The notes under the pieces are model-generated. The model did not search any database. It saw nothing but the letters and a program-made list of their open reading frames with translations, and was not told where the DNA came from. Shown here in pieces: positions 1 through 8,356 of a DNA stretch of 64,000 bases. The stretch covers positions 1,445,394-1,509,393 of the forward strand of contig NZ_CADFGE010000001.1 in the NCBI RefSeq assembly GCF_902833645.1. The letters are read 5' to 3'. Within the stretch, counting starts at the first letter, position 1, and every line of letters starts with the position of its first letter. Both the position numbers and the translations under genes were made by a program. The DNA comes from Paraburkholderia fungorum. GTDB taxonomy: Bacteria > Pseudomonadota > Gammaproteobacteria > Burkholderiales > Burkholderiaceae.

Positions 1-455
1 ACCGGCAGACGATCGCCGTCGCGCAGCGCCCGGCCGCCGAGTCCGCCGAACTGGCCGGCGAGATCGGTACTGCGCGAGCCGAGCATCGGCAGAACGTCAA
101 TGCCGCCGGCGATGCAGACGTAGCCGCGCATACCGCGTTTGGCCGCCTGCAGAACCAGTTCCTGACCGGCCTGCACGGGCAGGCTCCACCATGAATAGAC
201 CGGCTTGCCGTCGAGCGTCGCACCGAATTCGGTGCCGGTGATGGCCACGCGCGTGGCGCGCAGAAAGCGCAGCACGGTCGGGCCGAAGGTAATTTCCAGG
301 CCGGCCGCATCGGGCCGGTTGCCGACCAGCCGGTTGCCGACTTCGAGCGACAAACGGTCGAGCGCACCGCCCATCGCGACGCCGAGGTGCCGGTAGCCGT
401 GGCGGCCGAGGTCCTGAATCGTAGTCAGGAGGCCCGCGCGGATCACATCGATCAT
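1..455 (-). CDS. pxpC: 5-oxoprolinase subunit PxpC (biotin-dependent carboxyltransferase-like), partial
   Basis: Only the first 151 codons are present; the gene runs off the left edge. The visible N-terminus (MIDVIRAGLLTTIQDLGRHG) carries the KipA/PxpC hallmark TTIQDLGRxG, followed by a GVAMGGALDR stretch. PxpC is known to act with PxpB and PxpA in ATP-dependent opening of 5-oxoproline to glutamate in the cytoplasm. Its ATG overlaps the pxpB stop codon by four bases (ATGA), so the two are translationally coupled in one operon. pxpA would be expected further to the left (inference). Older annotations may call it urea amidolyase-like or allophanate hydrolase subunit 2. Confidence 0.93.
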   Translation of the reverse strand, partial: MIDVIRAGLLTTIQDLGRHGYRHLGVAMGGALDRLSLEVGNRLVGNRPDAAGLEITFGPTVLRFLRATRVAITGTEFGATLDGKPVYSWWSLPVQAGQELVLQAAKRGMRGYVCIAGGIDVLPMLGSRSTDLAGQFGGLGGRALRDGDRLP

Positions 456-1105
456 GCGTGTATCCCCGCAACGGTAAAGCGCACCCGGTCGCCCGGTTGC
501 AGCAGCGTGGGCGGGCGCCGGGCCGGATCGAACAGCGGTAGTTCGGTGCGGCCGATCAACTGCCAGCCGCCGGGGGAGGTGGCCGGATAAATGCCGGTCT
601 GCTCACCGCCGATGCCGACCGAACCGGCCGGCACTTCCAGCCTCGGCGACGAACGGCGCGGTGTGTGCAGCGTTTCGTCGAGCCCGCCCATATAGGCGAA
701 ACCCGGCTGGAAGCCCAGAAAGAACACCACGTACTCGCCCTCTGCATGGCGTTGCACGACCTCGCGCACGCTCAGGCCGGTGTGATCGGCGACCGCCCGC
801 AGGTCGGGGCCGAACTCGCCGCCGTATTGCACCGGGATCTCGACCTCGCGGCCGGTTGCGGGCGTGTCGCTCACCGCGTCCCAGGTTGCTTGCAGGTGGT
901 TCACCAGCGCGTCCCGGTCGGCTTCGAGCGAATCGAATACGAGCGTCAGATTGTTCATGCCCGGCACGACCTCCAGCACGTGCGGCCAGTCGCGCGCGGC
1001 CTCGGCAGTGGCCCACACGCGCCGCTGACATTCCAGCGTGGCAGGCGGCGGCGCCTCGCAGACTAGCGCGGCATCACCGAACGGAAAGATTCTTGGCTGG
1101 CTCAT
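452..1105 (-). CDS. pxpB: 5-oxoprolinase subunit PxpB (KipI family)
   Basis: 217 residues, normal for the KipI/PxpB family. The C-terminal half shows the family signature: a GFQPGFAYMGGL stretch, then TPRRSSPRLEVPAGSVGIGG and a SPGGWQLIGRT motif. It is the partner of PxpC in the 5-oxoprolinase complex, which disposes of the damage product 5-oxoproline. I chose the ATG at 1105 (MSQPRIFPFGDAAL) because family members begin just ahead of the FGDAAL strand; an upstream in-frame start at 1132 would add nine poorly matching residues. It is divergent from a MarR-like regulator across a ~200 bp gap with phased repeats, which suggests local control of the operon. Confidence 0.93.
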   Translation of the reverse strand: MSQPRIFPFGDAALVCEAPPPATLECQRRVWATAEAARDWPHVLEVVPGMNNLTLVFDSLEADRDALVNHLQATWDAVSDTPATGREVEIPVQYGGEFGPDLRAVADHTGLSVREVVQRHAEGEYVVFFLGFQPGFAYMGGLDETLHTPRRSSPRLEVPAGSVGIGGEQTGIYPATSPGGWQLIGRTELPLFDPARRPPTLLQPGDRVRFTVAGIHA

Positions 1106-1196
1106 TGCTTCATGGCCCTGGTCGAGTCGCAATTGTCGAACATATCGGACCCCGTGGTGTTCGTCTGGATGGGGCTGCGATGTTTGGAGAGTACAT

Positions 1197-1227
1197 TATC
1201 AATAAAATATCGACAAATTATCAATAA
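1197..1227. promoter_or_regulatory. Three helically phased TATCRAYA repeats, candidate operator
   Basis: The octamers TATCAATA, TATCGACA and TATCAATA start at 1197, 1208 and 1219, exactly 11 bp apart and in the same orientation. The stretch is AT-rich in a GC-rich gap and lies midway between pxpB (start 1105) and the divergent regulator (start 1310). One helical turn of spacing puts all three half-sites on one DNA face. Role as the binding site of the neighbouring regulator is inferred. Confidence 0.5.
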
Positions 1228-1309
1228 GCGTTTTCGCCAGGCTCCCGGGAAGGGGTTGCTCGTCGTACACTCCCGACACCTTCCCTTCGTGCTTTCGAGA
1301 AACATCACC

Positions 1310-1822
1310 ATGTCGCGCCACCCTACCAAGATCGTCTCTTCGGAACATCTCGTGTCTGACACAAGCGCGGAGTTATCCGAGCTCGAGTACGCACTGATCA
1401 TGGCTGGCAACGCGTTTAACCGCTGGATGGTGCGCTGCATGTCGGCGGCCGGCGAAAAAGACATGACCGCGATCGAAGTTTCGCTGCTGCACCACGTCAG
1501 CCATCGCGAACGGCGCAAGAAGCTGGCCGACATCTGCTTCGTGCTGAACATCGAAGACACCCACGTCGCCACCTACGCGTTGAAGAAGCTTGTAGCTAGA
1601 GGGTATGTAAAAAGCGAAAAGACCGGCAAGGAAGTGTTCTTCTCGGCCACCGATGCCGGCCGGGAACTGTGTCTGAGGTACCGCGAGGTGCGCGAGAGCT
1701 GCCTGATCTCGACGCTGAAGGAAAGCGGCATGACCAATGAGCAGATCGGCGAGGCGGCGCAATTGATGCGCAATGCGTCCGGACTGTACGACACGGCCGC
1801 GCGGGCAGCGGCGTCTTTATAA
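1310..1822 (+). CDS. MarR-like winged-helix transcriptional regulator
   Basis: 170 residues. The central part (about residues 45-125) reads as a winged helix: a stretch around TAIEVSLLHHVSHRERRKK, a recognition-helix region THVATYALKKLVARGYV, and a wing ending in EVFFSATDAGREL, the usual MarR wing pattern. Start chosen at ATG 1310 (MSRHPTKIVSS); the open frame extends to 1112, but that would read through the AT-rich regulatory gap and overlap the pxpB 5' region. It is divergent from pxpBC, so it is probably the local regulator, sensing 5-oxoproline or a related amino acid (inference). No ligand-binding residues can be assigned. Confidence 0.82.
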   Translation: MSRHPTKIVSSEHLVSDTSAELSELEYALIMAGNAFNRWMVRCMSAAGEKDMTAIEVSLLHHVSHRERRKKLADICFVLNIEDTHVATYALKKLVARGYVKSEKTGKEVFFSATDAGRELCLRYREVRESCLISTLKESGMTNEQIGEAAQLMRNASGLYDTAARAAASL

Positions 1823-1880
1823 CGGGGTGGGGCCGCTGGGCCGACTGGAGGGCGCGCCGCGCGCCGTGCCCGTCAAACGC

Positions 1881-2480
1881 TTAATCCGCCGCGGATGGGT
1901 AGCAGCCGGCTTCCGTCACGATCAGATCGAGCGGGATGTCGTGGGTCTCGCGTTGCAACGCGTCCGTGCGGCACGCTTCATACGCGATGCCGAGCGTGAC
2001 GGGTTTCTTCGCTCCCGGCCAGCCGGCAAGCGTGCGATCGTAGTAGCCGCCGCCGTAGCCGAGCCGGTAGCCGTCGGCGTCGAAGCCGACGCACGGCACA
2101 AATAGCAGATCGGGAATGACGACGCGCCCCGAGGTGGGCTCGGCGATCTTGTGATGGCCGATCTTCATCGGCGTATCCGGGGCCCATGCGTGAAATTCGA
2201 GCGGTGCGCCGCGCTCCTTGACGACCGGTAAGCTCGCCTCGCGTTGCGCGTCTGCCGCGAGCCAGACCGCGATCGCGGCGCGCGCGTCGAATTCGCCTGT
2301 CAGCGGCCAGTAGAATCCGACACTGCTCACGCCGTAGCGCTTCAACGCGTCGAGAATCCGGCGGCCGAGCGCAGCATTGCGTGCGGGCTCGGAAGCCGCT
2401 TGTAGCCTTGCTTCCAATAGCATTCGACGCAGCGCCTTTTTCGATTCTGCGACGGGGTTGCATGCTATGCTTGGGATCAA
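1881..2480 (-). CDS. 5-formyltetrahydrofolate cyclo-ligase
   Basis: 199 residues from the proposed start. The enzyme converts 5-formyl-THF to 5,10-methenyl-THF with ATP in cytoplasmic one-carbon metabolism. Family marks are the N-terminal SKKALRRMLLEAR helix, FYWPLTGEFDAR, and the glycine-rich GYRLGYGGGYYDRTLA nucleotide/folate loop near the C-terminus. There is no ATG before the conserved helix at a sensible place; a TTG at 2480 has a GGAG six bases upstream, so I chose it. An in-frame start at 2570 would overlap the divergent transglycosylase gene. With the TTG start only 20 bp separate the two start codons, so each promoter must lie inside the other gene. Confidence 0.9.
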   Translation of the reverse strand: MIPSIACNPVAESKKALRRMLLEARLQAASEPARNAALGRRILDALKRYGVSSVGFYWPLTGEFDARAAIAVWLAADAQREASLPVVKERGAPLEFHAWAPDTPMKIGHHKIAEPTSGRVVIPDLLFVPCVGFDADGYRLGYGGGYYDRTLAGWPGAKKPVTLGIAYEACRTDALQRETHDIPLDLIVTEAGCYPSAAD

Positions 2481-2500
2481 TTCGCGCTCCAGAAACAACG

Positions 2501-4468
2501 ATGTCAAAACGCCTCTATCAAGTATATCGCGCGGTCGCTCTGGCGCTTGGCGCCGCGGCACTCGTCGCATGCAGTACGGCCTCCGCCATCAAGCCCGTTC
2601 CCCTTTCTCAGCTTACGAACGACGACCAGATTTTCGTCCAGCTGCGCGAAGCCGCCCGCTCGAACGACGCGGCGCGTGCCGCGCAACTGGCGAGCATGAT
2701 TCCGAACTATCCTGCGCCTTCGTATCTGGAGTACTTCCAGATCAAGCCGCAGTTGTTCGATTCCAGCGGCCATGCGCGCATCGATGCACCAGATGCGCTG
2801 GTGCTGGCGTTCCTGCAGAAATACGACGGCGAGGCCATTGCCGACCGCCTGCGCAACGACTACCTCACGGTGCTCGGCGCACGTCACGACTGGCGCAACT
2901 TCGATCAGCAATACGCGCGCTTCGTGCTGAACGACGATACGCAGGTGAAGTGCTATGCGCTCGAATCGCGTGCTGCGCGCGGCGAAAACGTTGCCGACGC
3001 GGCGCGTGCGCTGCTGGTCGATCCGAAGTGGTACGGCGACGGCTGCGTCGATCTGATTACGTCGCTGGCGGTCAATCAGCAATTCACGTCCGACGACGTG
3101 TGGCAGCAGATCCGTCTCGCGTACGAGCAGAATTACACCAGCACCGGCAGCAAGCTTGTCGATGCGCTCAGCAACCAGCCGCCCGACCCGGTGCTGTTCG
3201 GCCAGGCCACGAGCACGCCACCGTTGTTGCTGGCACGCGGCGTCGGCCCGGACACGCAGTCGCATCAACTCGCGTTGCTCGCTATCACGCGCATGGCGCG
3301 CAACGACCCGGCCATGGCCGCGGCCACGTTTGCTTCGGTGGCGCCGTCGTTGAGCTCACCCGAGCGGGCCATCGGCTGGGGCACGATTGCCTATCAGGCC
3401 GCGGTCAAGCAGATGCCGGGCGCGGTCGACTGGTACCGTCTCTCGGTGAATGCGCCGTTGTCGAACCCGGCGTATGAATGGCGCACACGCACCGCGCTGC
3501 TTGCGGGCGACTGGATAATGGTGCGCTGGTCGATCGAACAGATGCCGGCGGCGCTGCGCAACCAGCCGTCGTGGGTGTACTGGCACGCCCGGGCCCTCAA
3601 GCAGGCTGGCGACACGACCACCGCCAACCAGGAATTCGCGTCGATCTCGCAAGGCTTCAACTTCTACGGCCAGCTGGCTTCGGAAGAGCTGGGTCAGAAG
3701 ATCACCGTGCCGCCGAAAACGACTGTGACCGACGCGGAAATCCAGCAGGCCGGCAACACGCCGGGCTTCGATCTGGCGCAGCGGTTCTATGCGCTGAATC
3801 TGCGGCTCGAAGGCAATCGCGAGTGGAACTGGCCGCTGCGCAACATGAGCGACCGGCAACTGCTCGCTGCGGCCGAATACGCGCGCCGGATTCAGTTGTA
3901 TGACCGCACCGTCAACACGGCCGATCGCACGAAGAGCGAACACGATTTTTCGCTGCGTTATCTGTCGCCCTTCAAGGACATCGTGGAGCGCGACGCGCAG
4001 TCGAACGGGCTCGACGTCGAATGGGCATACGGGCTGATTCGCCAGGAGTCGCGCTTCATCATGAACGCGCGCTCGGAAGTCGGCGCGAGCGGTTTGATGC
4101 AGTTGATGCCGGGCACCGCGCAGCTGGTGGCGAAGAAGATCGGCCTCGGCCCGATTTCGCGCGAGCAGATGAACGACATCAACACCAACATCCTGCTCGG
4201 CACGAACTACCTGTCGATGATCTACAATCAATTCGACGGGTCCGCCGTGCTGGCCACCGCCGGTTACAACGCCGGTCCCGGCCGTCCGCGCAACTGGCGG
4301 CAATCGTTGCAGCGTCCGGTTGAAGGCGCGATCTTTGCCGAGGCGATTCCGTTCCAGGAAACGCGCGACTACGTGAAGAATGTGTTGTCCAATACGGTCT
4401 ACTACGCGGCATTGTTCGAAGGCCGTCCGCAATCGCTGAAGGCGCGTCTGGGTTATATCGCACCGTAA
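2501..4468 (+). CDS. Lipoprotein soluble-type lytic murein transglycosylase (Slt70-like)
   Basis: 655 residues. The N-terminus (MSKRLYQVYRAVALALGAAA then LVAC) is a lipoprotein signal with a lipobox cysteine, so the enzyme is probably anchored in the envelope rather than free as in E. coli Slt. A long alpha-superhelical region (about residues 40-480) precedes the SLT catalytic domain. The catalytic glutamate is Glu516 in IRQESRF, followed by GASGLMQLMPGTA and the closing AGYNAGPGRPRNW motif. It cleaves peptidoglycan glycan strands to 1,6-anhydroMurNAc ends, as known for the family. The ATG at 2501 is preferred over 2381 because only it gives a signal peptide. Confidence 0.95.
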   Translation: MSKRLYQVYRAVALALGAAALVACSTASAIKPVPLSQLTNDDQIFVQLREAARSNDAARAAQLASMIPNYPAPSYLEYFQIKPQLFDSSGHARIDAPDALVLAFLQKYDGEAIADRLRNDYLTVLGARHDWRNFDQQYARFVLNDDTQVKCYALESRAARGENVADAARALLVDPKWYGDGCVDLITSLAVNQQFTSDDVWQQIRLAYEQNYTSTGSKLVDALSNQPPDPVLFGQATSTPPLLLARGVGPDTQSHQLALLAITRMARNDPAMAAATFASVAPSLSSPERAIGWGTIAYQAAVKQMPGAVDWYRLSVNAPLSNPAYEWRTRTALLAGDWIMVRWSIEQMPAALRNQPSWVYWHARALKQAGDTTTANQEFASISQGFNFYGQLASEELGQKITVPPKTTVTDAEIQQAGNTPGFDLAQRFYALNLRLEGNREWNWPLRNMSDRQLLAAAEYARRIQLYDRTVNTADRTKSEHDFSLRYLSPFKDIVERDAQSNGLDVEWAYGLIRQESRFIMNARSEVGASGLMQLMPGTAQLVAKKIGLGPISREQMNDINTNILLGTNYLSMIYNQFDGSAVLATAGYNAGPGRPRNWRQSLQRPVEGAIFAEAIPFQETRDYVKNVLSNTVYYAALFEGRPQSLKARLGYIAP

Positions 4469-4549
4469 GCGCTGGGCCGCCGCCGTGTCACTCTGATGCG
4501 GCGGTGCGCCACGCCAGCCGTTGCCGCGGCTTCCACCAGGGAGTCGAAA

Positions 4550-5503
4550 ATGCGACACCAAGCCATTGCGGTCATCGGCGGTTCCGGTTTTATCGGCAGC
4601 CATCTCGTCAATGCCCTCGTTGAAATGGGCAAAGATGTGCGCATTGCCACCCGGCGCCGCTACAACGCCCGCCATCTCACCCTGCTCCCCATCGACGTGA
4701 TCGAAGCCGACGTGTTCGATCCGGTGCAACTCGCACGTTTCGTCGAAAACGCCGATTGCGTCATCAACCTGGTTGCCACGCTGCATGGCAAACGCGGGAC
4801 ACCTTATGGTCCGGATTTCGCGCGCCTGCACGTTGAGTTGCCGAGTAAAATCGTTGCGGCGTGCGAAGGCAAGGGCGTGCATCGCCTGATTCATATCAGC
4901 GCGCTCGGCGCCGATCCGAATGGGCCGAGCATGTACTCGCGCTCCAAGGGTGACGGAGAAAAGGCCGTGCGTGCGGCGAATCTGGCGTGGACGATTTTCC
5001 GGCCTTCCGTGGTGTTCGGTCCGGAAGACCAGTTTCTGAACAAGTTCGCGTTCCTGCAGCGAATGTTCCCAGCGATTCCCCTTGCCATGCCGGATGCGAA
5101 ATTCCAACCGGTGTATGTCGGCGACGTGGCGAAGGCGATCTGCAACGTGCTCGATCTTGATGCAGCGAGCGGCCATACTTACGAGCTGGGCGGTCCAACC
5201 GTCTATACCCTCGAAGATCTCGTCGAGTATTGCGGCGAGGTGATTGGCCGGCACGCGCGGATCATTCGCCTGCCCGAAGCGTTGGCGCGCTTGCAGGCGT
5301 TCACGTTCGAAATGGCGCCTGGCGTACCGGTGATTTCGCGCGACAATCTCGATTCGATGAAAGTCGACAACGTGTTGAGCGGACCGCTTGCGCCTGAACT
5401 CGGCATCGAACCCGTCAGCATCGAAACGGTCGCGCCCATCTATCTGACTGGCGCGTCGACGCGGTCACGTTTCGATACGTTTCGCGCCAGCGCGGGGCGT
5501 TGA
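4550..5503 (+). CDS. NAD(P)-dependent epimerase/reductase, NDUFA9-like atypical SDR
   Basis: 317 residues. The N-terminal Rossmann motif GGSGFIGSHL is at residues 9-18, followed by ATRRRYNARHL and a C-terminal part typical of the complex-I NDUFA9-like subgroup (FRPSVVFGPEDQFLNKFA; FQPVYVGDVAKAI). Bacterial members have no settled substrate; roles in quinone or lipid metabolism have been suggested. Start at ATG 4550 is supported by AGGGAG seven bases upstream; the open frame continues to 4496 without support. It lies between a transglycosylase and a GST in the same direction with short gaps, so it may be co-transcribed with the GST. Confidence 0.88.
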   Translation: MRHQAIAVIGGSGFIGSHLVNALVEMGKDVRIATRRRYNARHLTLLPIDVIEADVFDPVQLARFVENADCVINLVATLHGKRGTPYGPDFARLHVELPSKIVAACEGKGVHRLIHISALGADPNGPSMYSRSKGDGEKAVRAANLAWTIFRPSVVFGPEDQFLNKFAFLQRMFPAIPLAMPDAKFQPVYVGDVAKAICNVLDLDAASGHTYELGGPTVYTLEDLVEYCGEVIGRHARIIRLPEALARLQAFTFEMAPGVPVISRDNLDSMKVDNVLSGPLAPELGIEPVSIETVAPIYLTGASTRSRFDTFRASAGR

Positions 5504-5537
5504 ATTTTTTATCCACTCCCTTATACAAAGATAGAGC

Positions 5538-6191
5538 ATGAAGCTGCTTATCGGTGACAAGAACTATTCGTCGTGGTCGATGCGTCCGTGGCTGCTGTTC
5601 AAGCATTTCGGCATCCCCTTTGAAGAGGTGCTGATTCATCTGAATGAACCCGGTACGAAGGCTGCGATTCTGGCTTATGCGCCGACGGGTCCGGGCAAGG
5701 TGCCGTGTCTGATCGGCGAAGATGGGTCGGTTACGTGGGATTCACTGGCGATCGCCGAGACGCTGGCCGAGGGCTTTCCGCAGCATGCGCTGTGGCCGCG
5801 CGATCCGGCGGCACGGCGCCGCGCGCGCAGCGTGAGCGCCGAGATGCACTCGGGTTTCGGCGACTTGCGCTCGAACATGTGGATGAACATTCGCGCATCG
5901 TTTCCCGGCAAGAACGGCACACCGGGCGCGCTTGCCGACATCGCGCGTATCGAGGCGATCTGGAACGAGTGCCTCACGACCTACGGCGGTCCGTTTCTGT
6001 TCGGTGAATTCAGCATTGCCGACGCGATGTACGCACCGGTGGCGATGCGCTTCAACACGTGGCAGCCGGCCTTGTCCGAAACGGCCGCGGCCTATGTGCG
6101 TCGCGTGACGGCGTTGCCGGCCGTGAAGGCCTGGATCGACGACGCGCTTCGCGAAACGCACACGATTGCCTATCAAGACGTATGCCCATGA
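5538..6191 (+). CDS. Glutathione S-transferase family protein
   Basis: 217 residues, the normal GST length. The N-terminal thioredoxin-like domain begins MKLLIGDKNYSSWSMRPWLL, with SSWS in the position of the catalytic serine. The glutathione-binding turn is PTGPGKVPCLI (cis-Pro region) followed by DSLAIAETLAE. The C-terminal helical domain contains FLFGEFSIADAMYAPVAMRF, the N-capping/hydrophobic staple region. Substrate unknown. Its stop codon overlaps the cca ATG by four bases (ATGA), so translation of cca is probably coupled to it. Confidence 0.9.
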   Translation: MKLLIGDKNYSSWSMRPWLLFKHFGIPFEEVLIHLNEPGTKAAILAYAPTGPGKVPCLIGEDGSVTWDSLAIAETLAEGFPQHALWPRDPAARRRARSVSAEMHSGFGDLRSNMWMNIRASFPGKNGTPGALADIARIEAIWNECLTTYGGPFLFGEFSIADAMYAPVAMRFNTWQPALSETAAAYVRRVTALPAVKAWIDDALRETHTIAYQDVCP

Positions 6192-7420
6192 ATATCTACG
6201 CGGTCGGCGGCGCGATTCGCGACGAGCTGTTAGGCGTGCCGGTGCAAGACCGCGATTACGTGGTGGTCGGCGCGACCCCTGAGCAGATGGTGGCGCAGGG
6301 CTATCGTCCGGTGGGCAAGGATTTTCCGGTGTTCCTGCATCCGCAGACGCATGAGGAATACGCGCTCGCCCGCACTGAGCGGAAGACGGCGGCGGGGTAT
6401 CACGGCTTCCAGTTCTTCTACGCACCGGACGTCACGCTTGAAGAGGATCTCGCTCGCCGCGACCTGACGATCAATGCGATGGCGCGCGAAGTGCGCCCGG
6501 ACGGTGAGTTGACTGGTCCGGTGATCGACCCGTTCAACGGCCGGGGCGATTTGCAGGCACGCCTGTTTCGTCACGTCAGCAATGCGTTTCTTGAAGATCC
6601 CGTGCGGATTTTGCGGATTGCGCGGTTCGCGGCACGTTTCATCGATTTCACGGTGGCGCCGGAGACGATGGCGCTGATGCGCAAGATGGTGAGTCAAGGC
6701 GAGGTGGACGCGCTGGTAGCTGAACGCGTGTGGCAGGAAGTGTCGCGCGGCTTGATGGAGAAGAAGCCGTCGCGGATGTTCGAGGTGTTGCGGGAATGCG
6801 GTGCGTTGGCGCGAGTTCTACCGGAGATCGATGCGTTGTTCGGCGTGCCGCAGCGGGCGGACTATCACCCGGAAGTGGATACGGGTGTGCATGTGATGAT
6901 GGTGGTCGACCATGCGGCACAGCAGGGCTATGCGTTGCCGGTTCGGTTCGCGGCGCTCACGCATGACTTGGGTAAGGCGACGACGCCGCCTGATGTATTA
7001 CCGCGGCATATTGGGCATGAGGGGCGCAGCGTGGATTTGCTGAAGCCTTTTTGCGAGCGGCTGCGGGTGCCGAATGAATGCCGCGATCTGGCGGTGCTGG
7101 TGGCGCGGGAGCACGGGAATATTCATCGCGTGATGGAGATGGGGGCGGCCGCGTTGGTGAGGTTGCTGGAGCGTAGCGATGCTATTCGGAAACCTGCGCG
7201 GTTTGCTGAAGCGTTGCAGGCATGCGAGGCGGACGCGCGCGGGCGGCTGGGGTTTGAGATGCGGGAGTATCCGCAGGCTGAGCGGCTGCGGGTTGCGCTT
7301 GTTGCTGCGCGAGGTGTGGATGCTGGAGCGGTGGCGAAGAGGCTCGCTGACTCGCCTGGTGGGATTAAGGATGCAGTGCATCGGGAGCGCGTTCGCGCTG
7401 TTGAAGAGGTTCTTAAGTGA
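6188..7420 (+). CDS. cca: Multifunctional CCA tRNA nucleotidyltransferase
   Basis: 410 residues, the length of class II bacterial CCA enzymes with an HD domain. The N-terminal head has YAVGGAIRDELLG and the metal-binding DRDYVVVGAT motif, then EEDLARRDLTINAMA (motif B) and EDPVRILRIARFAARF (motif D). The C-terminal HD phosphohydrolase domain carries HDLGKATTP. It adds or repairs the 3' CCA of tRNAs. I chose ATG 6188, which overlaps the GST stop; an ATG two codons upstream (6182) is also possible. The gene ends just before a large palindromic repeat. Confidence 0.96.
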   Translation: MNIYAVGGAIRDELLGVPVQDRDYVVVGATPEQMVAQGYRPVGKDFPVFLHPQTHEEYALARTERKTAAGYHGFQFFYAPDVTLEEDLARRDLTINAMAREVRPDGELTGPVIDPFNGRGDLQARLFRHVSNAFLEDPVRILRIARFAARFIDFTVAPETMALMRKMVSQGEVDALVAERVWQEVSRGLMEKKPSRMFEVLRECGALARVLPEIDALFGVPQRADYHPEVDTGVHVMMVVDHAAQQGYALPVRFAALTHDLGKATTPPDVLPRHIGHEGRSVDLLKPFCERLRVPNECRDLAVLVAREHGNIHRVMEMGAAALVRLLERSDAIRKPARFAEALQACEADARGRLGFEMREYPQAERLRVALVAARGVDAGAVAKRLADSPGGIKDAVHRERVRAVEEVLK

Positions 7421-8132
7421 GGGTTGGGCCTGCTTGGCGGGTTTTGTTGTTGGTTTTGCTCTTTGGCCTTTCCTTGCTGGGTTCGTGGTCTGTTTGGCGT
7501 TGCTCTCCTTGATCTTTTGGCCTTTCCTTGTTTTGTTAGTGGTCTATTAGCGTTGCCCCTGTGCGGGGCGGCACTTACTTTCTTTGCCGCCGCAAAGAAA
7601 GATAAGCAAAGAAAGCGGCTTCACCCCGCCAGCTCATAAGCGGGTCTCCCGCACAGTAGCGGTAGTGGTGCATCTGGAATCTGTCGCCTCGCACACTTCG
7701 CCCTGGTGACAAGGCAGTCATACCTCCGGCGGCGCTGCGCCGCCGAAAACCGGTTCCAAAAACCATCAGGTATGCAAAGCGTCGACCAGGTTTCCCAGGC
7801 AGACCCGTCCGCGACGCACGCAGTGCGGAGTGGGAGCTGATGAGCGCCTTGTCGCTAACGCGGAGTGCGCGAGGGCACGAATTCCAGATGCACCACTACC
7901 GTTACTGTGCGGGGGACCCGCTTAAAAATTAGCGGTTTGAGCCGCTTTCTTTTGCCTACTTTTCTTTGCGGCAGGCAAAGAAAAGTAGGTGCCGCCCCGC
8001 ACAGGGGCAACGCTAATAGACCACTAACAATTCAAGGAAAGGCCAAAAGACCAACAACAGACCAGACCACAAACACAGCAAGGCAACGCCCAAAATCCAG
8101 CCCAACAACAAACCCGCCGAACAGGCAAAAAC
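7421..8132. repeat. ~700 bp imperfect palindromic element between convergent genes
   Basis: The whole gap between cca and the DUF2905 gene reads as nested inverted repeats. The best arms are 7513-7573 against 7989-8050 (near-identical over ~62 bp, containing CGTTGCCCCTGTGCGGGGCG), 7639-7680 against 7880-7922, and weaker arms 7436-7500 against 8060-8116. Within each side lies a short perfect hairpin: CTTTCTTTGC/GCAAAGAAAG near 7580-7603 and CCTACTTTTCTTTGC/GCAAAGAAAAGTAGG near 7954-7988. The left arm also holds a ~44 bp partial tandem duplication (7461-7504 and 7514-7557, period ~54). No convincing gene is inside. I recall this kind of element from other Paraburkholderia genomes; it could act as a bidirectional terminator or a palindromic mobile relic. 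Confidence 0.85.
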
Positions 8133-8139
8133 CAAACCC

Positions 8140-8334
8140 CTACAAAACCCTGGCAATCAACGACAAAACCATAGAAACCACAAGCGTCGACATAAACGGA
8201 AACGGATACTCCCGCCCAAACAGCCGCAAAGTAACATCACCGGGCATCCGCCCAATTCCAAACTTCCTGAGCCACGGCCAGCAGGCCGACAACACCGCCA
8301 CCGCGATAAACGTAGTCAACAGCCAGCGGATCAT
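8140..8334 (-). CDS. DUF2905 small membrane protein
   Basis: 64 residues with two hydrophobic segments: residues 2-17 (IRWLLTTFIAVAVLSA) and about 46-63 (STLVVSMVLSLIARVL). The intervening loop, LRKFGIGRMPGDVTLRLFGR, matches the DUF2905 pattern. It is probably an inner-membrane hairpin protein; function is unknown. ATG 8334 is preferred; a GTG directly before it (8337) is the alternative. It lies just downstream of the methyltransferase gene on the same strand (22 bp gap), so the two are likely co-transcribed. Confidence 0.85.
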   Translation of the reverse strand: MIRWLLTTFIAVAVLSACWPWLRKFGIGRMPGDVTLRLFGREYPFPFMSTLVVSMVLSLIARVL

Positions 8335-8356
8335 CACCCATCCTCAAAGCAAAGAA

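Noticed and set aside
3356..5254. 632-codon minus-strand frame opposite the transglycosylase and NDUFA9-like genes
   Set aside because: Spans two well-supported genes and has no family similarity; a codon-bias shadow.
7461..8050. Insertion sequence
   Set aside because: Inverted repeats are present but there is no transposase frame and no target-site duplication that I can see.
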